NCBI GenBank assembly: GCA_947652115.1
Contig: OX393572.1
Span: 2,909,696-2,973,695 of the forward strand
Direction of reading: 5' to 3'
DNA from: Blastomussa wellsi
Lineage: Eukaryota; Cnidaria; Anthozoa; Scleractinia; Plerogyridae
Length of the DNA stretch: 64,000 nucleotides
Below, in pieces: positions 58,103 to 64,000 of the stretch. The notes under the pieces were generated by a model. It made no database searches. It had not been told where the DNA came from and worked only from the letters and a program-made list of their open reading frames with translations. The stretch's first letter is position 1, and each line of letters starts with the position of its first letter. The position numbers were made by a program, and so were the translations under genes.

Positions 58103-61100
58103 TTAATCAATGGGATCAACAATCAATGGGGCAATGTACTCAGAATGTCTAATACCAAAATGGAACTTGGGAGCTCTCCTCTTTTGTGGCCAGAACTGCA
58201 AGAAGAAGTTGTTAGAAATTAGTTGAAACCCTGCAAACTGACTGTAATGTGTCATAATACTTTTATTTGGGATTCAACTGAAAATTTATTGCCACTATCA
58301 CTCAACCATCCTCATCACTTGATCTGGCACAAAGGGCACCAACAATAATTCTCTATTTCAACAGGTTTTTAGTGGTCCTCTCACTTACTCCAACCAATGA
58401 TGAAGTTAGAGCTTTTCCTCTAACTGTCACACATCACTTTGGGGAGCCTCTCTCAAGGCAGGGGGTGTTTTATGGTTTAGGGATAATATTGTAAAGTGCC
58501 TCAAGCAAATAGTGGATGTGTGTGCTATATAAATGAACTAGTATTATTCTACATAGAGGGTTTCCTAATTTACACTGTAGTACTGTTGACTGGGGGGAGG
58601 GGGGGGGGGGGGCTCAGTGGCATGCTCTTCTGGGAAATTTTTGCATTTTCATTCCTCAGAAATGGCATTTCCTTCATTCTGAGCACACATTTATAATGAC
58701 CTCAGTGCCAAACGAAGCTAGCATTTTTAAGAGGGGATTGCAAATATTGCTTCAAGAGTAGATGGTATTAAGAAAGTTAAGAATGGATAAGCTAATATTG
58801 TAACCCTTGATATAGCATTTGATGAAGCAAAAATCTCATCCCACAGAATTCCTGTAGGGGAGTTGGGAGGTCTCCTATTGACATAGGTGGGAACATGCCT
58901 GGTAGAAGGGTACCATGGAACATTAATCGGCTTGAAAAAAAAATACACCTATACATACCAATTCTGGATGATGGGCTCCGGGTCCTGGTTTCAATGTATT
59001 GTCCCCAGGAGCAAAATTTCGGGCAAACATAGAAAATACAGGTTTCCTATCCTTGTAGATATTTGGGTCAACCACTTTGTATGTGCCTGGACCTGGGGTC
59101 TGTGGAGAAATGAGATTAATTTTAATGTCTATGAAAAAATATGGCAAATGGGCAGCCGTACATAATCATGTCCTGGTTTCCATAGCATAAAGCAACTCAA
59201 AGAATTAGCCGAGTCTCCCTATGGTTGCTAATCCAGTGCAAGCATCCTGCAGTATTGCGTTATATGAGGCATGGGGGCCAATGGTTGGTGCCCTTGCAAG
59301 CATTTCTCAAAGGTCCTGAAGACATTTTGTGCCCGAGAGCTACATGGATTTATTGTGAACTTAACTTTTATCAAATGACGGGGACAATTTTAGACCAAAA
59401 ACAAGACTTTTGTGTTTTGTATCCAAACAATTTCATTTCTCGCTTTCAAACAATACACCTTGTGACCAAAATGTCTTTGGGACTATAGAGAAATGCACCT
59501 CTGGACTGCAAATCATGTAGTCCAGGTTTGAGCTCTGGTCATGACACTGTGTTGTGTTCTTGGGCAAGACAATTGGGTGTAAAATTAATGGTGGTAGTCC
59601 ATTCAATGGACTAGCATCATATCCAGGGCCAAGAAGAAATACTCCCAGTCACTAAATTTGAAAGAAACCAGTATACCCTCTGGCCTAATGGGCCACTAGG
59701 CTTGAAGGTAGGGTTACCTATCCAGCATTGTTACATTGCCCAAGAATGGGATGGAGAGATGAACTGTGAGAGTACAGAACACAACATAATAACCTCGACC
59801 AGTCCTTAAACCCACAGCACTACGTCCATAGTCTGGTGTGTTGTCTTTCAAACCAGTAGGCCAACAACTGACAAAAAGCAACTTAATGCTATATGGTACA
59901 AACGAACACTGTCTTGTCTTAGGGATGCCCGAATGCAGGCAAAAGCACGGGAGGCCCAAAAACAAATGGCAGTGCACTGTTGAGACAGAAATGAGGGGCT
60001 TAAACCACAACTGGAACACCATTCAAAAGTTGGCTAAGGACAGTCAGATGTGAAAGTCTTTTGTTGCTGCCCTTCATACCAGTGGGCATAATGGGCAGAG
60101 AGTGAGTTGTCTTAGGAACGTGTGACAGGTGGTCTGATAATTAGTGTGCCAGAGTCTGGATTGAATGGTCCAGGTTTGAGCCTTGGCCACGGCACTGCAT
60201 TCTGTTGCTAAGCAAGACAATTTGACTTATAATATCTCTCTCCACCCAGGTGTATAAATGGGTTCTGGTGAATTTAATAACCTTGCAATGGACTAGCATC
60301 CCGTCCAGGGGGAGTAGAAATACTCCAAGTCACTTCATGCTAAGGAAACTGGGATTATCTCCAATCTGACAGGTAACTAGGCTTGAATGTAGACTTAACC
60401 TTCCAAATTTTCGTTAGACAATCCTTTATACAAACCTTTTGTAAATCTTCATGAAAACTTCCAATCTTCGATCTACTTGTCATGGAGAATGCAGCTGAGG
60501 ACTTTTTTCCAACAGATTTGGGGCCAAGAATAGTGGGCATGTTGTAATTATTCGGAGCTGGGTTGTTGTCCTTCTTAGCATAGGGCGTGCGCAATCCAAA
60601 GGAATATTGCGGAGGAAAGGGCTGTTTGAAGACAGGCTTTTTTTCAGCCCCATAATCCCCTTTTGTAAATCAAACACAAAGCAAGAAAGTTAGTAAAATG
60701 ATTAAAGAAAATGAAGCAAATACTGGTACATCCAGGTGTAAGGGAGGTTAGGGTTCATTGCAATGTGTCAGGCTTCTAGGATTGAAAAACAATGGTTCAG
60801 GGGATTTATCTGCTGTGCATGTGCAAATCCCCGATTCCCTCTATGAGACAAGCACGCATGGGAATCATGGTACCTAGTTGTATTCATCTTTGCGCACCAA
60901 GTATCAAGAATGTTGTGCGCATGATGAATGCAACTCCCATGATTCCCTGTGCGCAAGTTTCATAGAGGGAATCAAGAATTAGGAAAGCCATGCAACAAGT
61001 CTCGGGAGCAAGTCCCATCGAGTGAACTAGCCATTTTTGTGAAAAGAAAACAGTTGCAGGGACCAGAATTTGGTCCCTGCGACTTGTCCCTCAAATCCCT

Positions 61101-62065
61101 TCAAATTATTGTTTGTTCACAGGAAGGAAATTGTCAACTTGTTGCGTGCTGACCTTAATACAATAAGGATCCGTTTACATGGGACCGGACAAATTTTGTT
61201 CCTGGACTGCCTGTTTACTTGGATCCGTGCAAATTCTGTTACAGATTGCAGTGGTGTTTACACGGTCCAGTTCCCCCGGTCCCGTGTAAATACAGAGTGG
61301 AACCGTGCAAGTTTTTGTCTGCGCAAAAATTTGTCCGGACCTGTGTAAACGGGGCCTAAGTTCCCAACTATTTTAACTTAGCCCGTGCGCAGCCGTCTCC
61401 TATTTTTCCTCACGCTTCCGGGCGTTCTGCATTAACGATTAGGTTCTGTTCCACTGTCAAAATTTGTTACTATATGATGTAAAATGGGTTTCTTTTTTCT
61501 TTCTTCTCCAAATCACCAAGAGTTTCAAGAATTATTCGTTATCCAACAAACGCGCAGGCTTGGTTGTAAGGTTAGGTCTGCTTTTATTTCTTAGTAAATT
61601 GACTGTCTGCTAAGCAAATTTGCGTCGAAAGTTTCACAATGAATTTCTCACGTGTCGTTTCCAAGGACGCGCCATCGCGCCTTCTATTGTTCAAACATTA
61701 AACACACACCACACGGATCTATGGCCCTTTCCACAAATCACGCGCGCTTCTATATACAGACAAGCTATGTACTTACACGGAGCTGGCGTCTGAAATTCTC
61801 CTTGCATGTTTGTGCGAGACTTCAGAGTGTACTTCGGAGTGCCTTCCGGTCCGAAGCGCGTAACATCACCCATGCGGTATTTGGGCCCCGGCCCCAAACT
61901 CTGCTGACTTTTCCATCTTCTTAAGCCGAAACTATACGCAGCTTTTTTGTGCTTTGTGTAGTCGTGTCCAATAAAGCCAGTAGATCCGGGCAAATTATAC
62001 GCAGCCGGTCCTGGGCCACGAAACATTGCTCCGATCATGGGACGTTTTCTCTCAGTGTCCGCCAT
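58103..62065 (-). CDS. ODF3: ODF3/CIMAP1A, SHIPPO-repeat ciliary protein, 4 exons
   Basis: Minus-strand exons 62065-61777, 60659-60436, 59099-58959 and 58195-58103 join with matching phases into 248 codons plus a stop (human ODF3/CIMAP1A is 254 aa). It is a microtubule-associated protein of sperm tails and motile cilia. STPGP/SHIPPO-type repeats are visible as RGPGPAAY (16-23), SLGPGPKY (56-63), NNPAPNNY (127-134), TPGPGTY (172-178) and LKPGPGAH (~207-214). Family landmarks are MTSRSKIGSFHEDLQK at the end of exon 2, SMFARNFAPGDNTLKPGPG in exon 3 and FGIRHSEYIAPLIVD at the C-terminus. The codon across the first splice junction reads TGG (Trp) where the repeat would normally have Gly. The start at 62065 is the first ATG that keeps the RGPGPAAY repeat near the N-terminus; an upstream in-frame ATG-less stretch is ignored. 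Introns carry two SINE-like copies and two MITEs. Confidence 0.93.
59497..59705 (+). mobile_element. SINE-like repeat family C, copy 2
   Basis: The tRNA-like head has TCTGGACTGCAAATCATG then GTCCAGGTTTGAGC. The body has AATGGACTAGCATC and CAGTATACCC. It matches 60120-60375 in the same orientation. ODF3 intron 3. Confidence 0.7.
60120..60375 (+). mobile_element. SINE-like repeat family C, copy 3
   Basis: The head GAGTCTGGATTGAATGGTCC then AGGTTTGAGCC is followed by CCAGGTGTATAAATGGGT and AATGGACTAGCATCCCG, with a 3' end in AGGAAACTGGGATTATC. ODF3 intron between exons 58959-59099 and 60436-60659. Confidence 0.7.
60831..60972. mobile_element. Hairpin MITE with GATTCCCTCTATGA ends
   Basis: GATTCCCTCTATGAGAC and TTCATAGAGGGAATC are inverted, with an inner GGGAATCATGG / CCATGATTCCC pair. 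ODF3 first intron. A perfect 25-bp palindrome built on GCAGGGACCA lies nearby at about 61055-61080. Confidence 0.85.
61163..61362. mobile_element. MITE with CCGTTTACA ends
   Basis: AGGATCCGTTTACATGGGAC at the left and TGTGTAAACGGGGCCT at the right are inverted, with CCGGACAAATTTTG / AAAATTTGTCCGG inside. ODF3 first intron. Confidence 0.75.
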
Positions 62066-62350
62066 GGCGACCGAGTTTGTTGAACTTTTTGACAAAAAAA
62101 AACCGCGATCGGTACTTCGCTTTCCTTTACTTTATCGTTGATAAATACCACTTTGTCTACAGTTGAGCCTATTTTCCTGTAAAGTTTGCTGGAGAGAGCG
62201 TCGACCACTGTCAAAACTGCCAAGAATCTTACCGTAAACACAGGGCCTTTCACGATCTCCAAGGAATGGAACGTATGACTATTCAGCAATGCACATTGAA
62301 ATGTGACACTTATCTGTCTATTGCTGTCACGCACGGGCGAATCAATCAAA
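62066..62350 (-). promoter_or_regulatory. ODF3 upstream region
   Basis: This is the immediate 5' flank of ODF3 on the minus strand. No TATA box is seen. The assignment rests on position only. 62351-63639 holds no recognisable gene or repeat. Confidence 0.3.
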
Positions 62351-63639
62351 TGCTAACGGGATTAATTATTCATGCAGGCAATTTGGACCAATAGGCGTAA
62401 AGCGGTTTAATTTTGGCACTCTCAAATGGGTTCAATTAGAATCCGCCGCAAACGTCCACTTAAATTAATCACACAAAAATCATAAAACGAGAAAGCGTTG
62501 TTTGACAACTATATGCAAGACAGTTTATGTGTGGACTATGTGATACTCTTTGACTTCCTTCATTCCACAGAAAAATTTGAATTTCTATAAAGGAGTATGA
62601 TTAATTTTGAGCTACTTTTAGAAAAACGGATTTGAAAAAGACAGGCAAATTTTTAATAAGTTGAGCATTATGAAGATTGAAATGCCCACTTGATCTTCAA
62701 TGTTTACTTATAAGTCAAACACGCAGCAGTTTATATTCAAATAAAAATAATTAATGTGTCAGATTCTCTTCTCTTTAATAGTTTTAACAAATATCATAAA
62801 AGCATATTCTCAAAAGAGGAATAGTGAAGGAAGAAAAAACAAAAACAAAAAAATTAGCAAATTGTTCAAATTTGGCACCCACATATATTTTGTGGCTCCA
62901 TTTATAAATATGCAAAACCTTAAATTTGTGACCAGCATTTTTATCTTTTCTTGTCAGAAAGGAAATTGCAAAGATAGTAGTCAAGAGGAAACATTCAAAA
63001 TGTTAAGACAACCACCACCTGCTGTTTTGTAATTATAATAAATGAAGGAAATAATATCCTACGTCGGCAAAACAAGATTTATTGCAACATTAACAATAAA
63101 ATTTAGCCATACTTGAAATACAATGCGAGCCTTACATTTCAGGCATTTGTTCATTAATGGATTTCTGACAAGATGAAGTGGAACTATCGTTCATAATAAC
63201 AATTGTTTTCAACTATTATTGCATTTGATCTGAATTATAGTTAACAAACCCATTTCTAAAATAACTTTTTGGGGGTGTTTGTAAGATACCGGTGCGACTT
63301 TCATTCTGGTGTAAGAAGAAAAAGTCAGTACTGTTTTATCCATTTACAGTTTTTATTGGGGTGTGAGTTTTGTATGGCAACTACCATCAAAAAGAAATAT
63401 GAAGCAAACAGGCATACCACATTTACATGACACCAGAATGAATTTTCATATCAGAAATGACAATTTCACTCCAGTGCAAGAACCGAGGTAAACTCGCACT
63501 GGCTTAACCATTTTGATATGACACTTTGTGGTGGAATCATGAAAACAATTACAGAACCACAAGAGGGAACAAGGGTGAACTTGCACCGGTGCGAAAGTCG
63601 CCCTGGTAATCACGCAAGACAAAGTCTGCAGGAGAGCCA

Positions 63640-64000
63640 AGTGGCTGATTAGGCCGGAGCTTATCCTGGTTTCCTAGCATAAAGCGACTAGGAAAAAATA
63701 TTTAAAAAAATATTACAACTTGGAGTATTTCTACTCAACCCTGGATGGCATGCTAGTCCATCACAGGGTTACCCCCAACATTAAGTCTGCTAGTAGTAGG
63801 AGTAACTTTGTTTGCCCTAGGATTTACAGTGTAGCTTTATCAGCTAATTTCCCCAAGCATTTTTCCAACCTTGACATCACAACAGGCAAAGGCCAGACTA
63901 CAGCACCGGGAACTCCATGCCCTACTCTTTACGATGAGTGTGTGGGTTCTTCAATGTCGTTTAATGGTACCCATTTATACACCAGGGTGGAGAGAGGCAT
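63640..64000 (-). mobile_element. SINE-like repeat family C, copy 4 (runs off the window)
   Basis: GGAGCTTATCCTGGTTTCCT, GCATGCTAGTCCATCACAGG and CCCATTTATACACCAGGGTG match the minus-strand copy at 27241-27530. Confidence 0.65.

Overview
The window is eukaryotic nuclear DNA from an animal. It is AT-rich, with GT-AG introns in every multi-exon gene and a very heavy load of miniature inverted-repeat elements, tRNA-derived SINEs and LINE debris. The gene set (MIPOL1, an equilibrative nucleoside transporter, and the sperm-tail SHIPPO protein ODF3/CIMAP1A) together with the style of the repeats suggests a cnidarian, most likely a stony coral or sea anemone. That taxonomic guess is an inference. 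There are two assembly gaps of exactly 200 N each, at 6442-6641 and 43801-44000.

Layout. 1-9.3 kb holds no intact gene: it carries MITEs, a TTAA-flanked transposon, satellites and a broken cupin-like gene. 9360-16212 (-) is MIPOL1, reconstructed here from ten exons with matching phases (455 aa). It is head-to-head, about 105 bp start to start, with an intronless four-RRM protein gene at 16318-17541 (+). 20316-40878 (-) is a 15-exon SLC29/ENT nucleoside transporter (481 aa). Its introns are packed with mobile elements, including a 1.55-kb TTAA-flanked piggyBac-like element, a family of CAGGGCTCGA-ended elements with 5-6-bp target duplications, a LINE/SINE pair and hammerhead-like repeats. A phase-compatible alternative first exon for ENT may lie at 51901-51980. 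58103-62065 (-) is ODF3/CIMAP1A (248 aa, four exons).

The strangest part is 41.4-46.4 kb, a large imperfect palindrome of two arms of about 2.0-2.2 kb around an assembly gap. Each arm carries frameshifted copies of a virus- or transposon-like gene set: cysteine-rich zinc-ribbon/coiled-coil ORFs, and a replication-initiator-like ORF with an ATPAAND repeat linker and a possible C-terminal helix-turn-helix. A separate 76-bp-arm hairpin lies just outside the right arm. The arms differ in tandem-repeat number and in frameshifts, so they are not simple mirror images of one sequence.

The cellular genes do not form an operon or pathway. They are independent housekeeping, transport and ciliary genes in a repeat-rich eukaryotic locus. 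Regions not listed contain only short chance ORFs.
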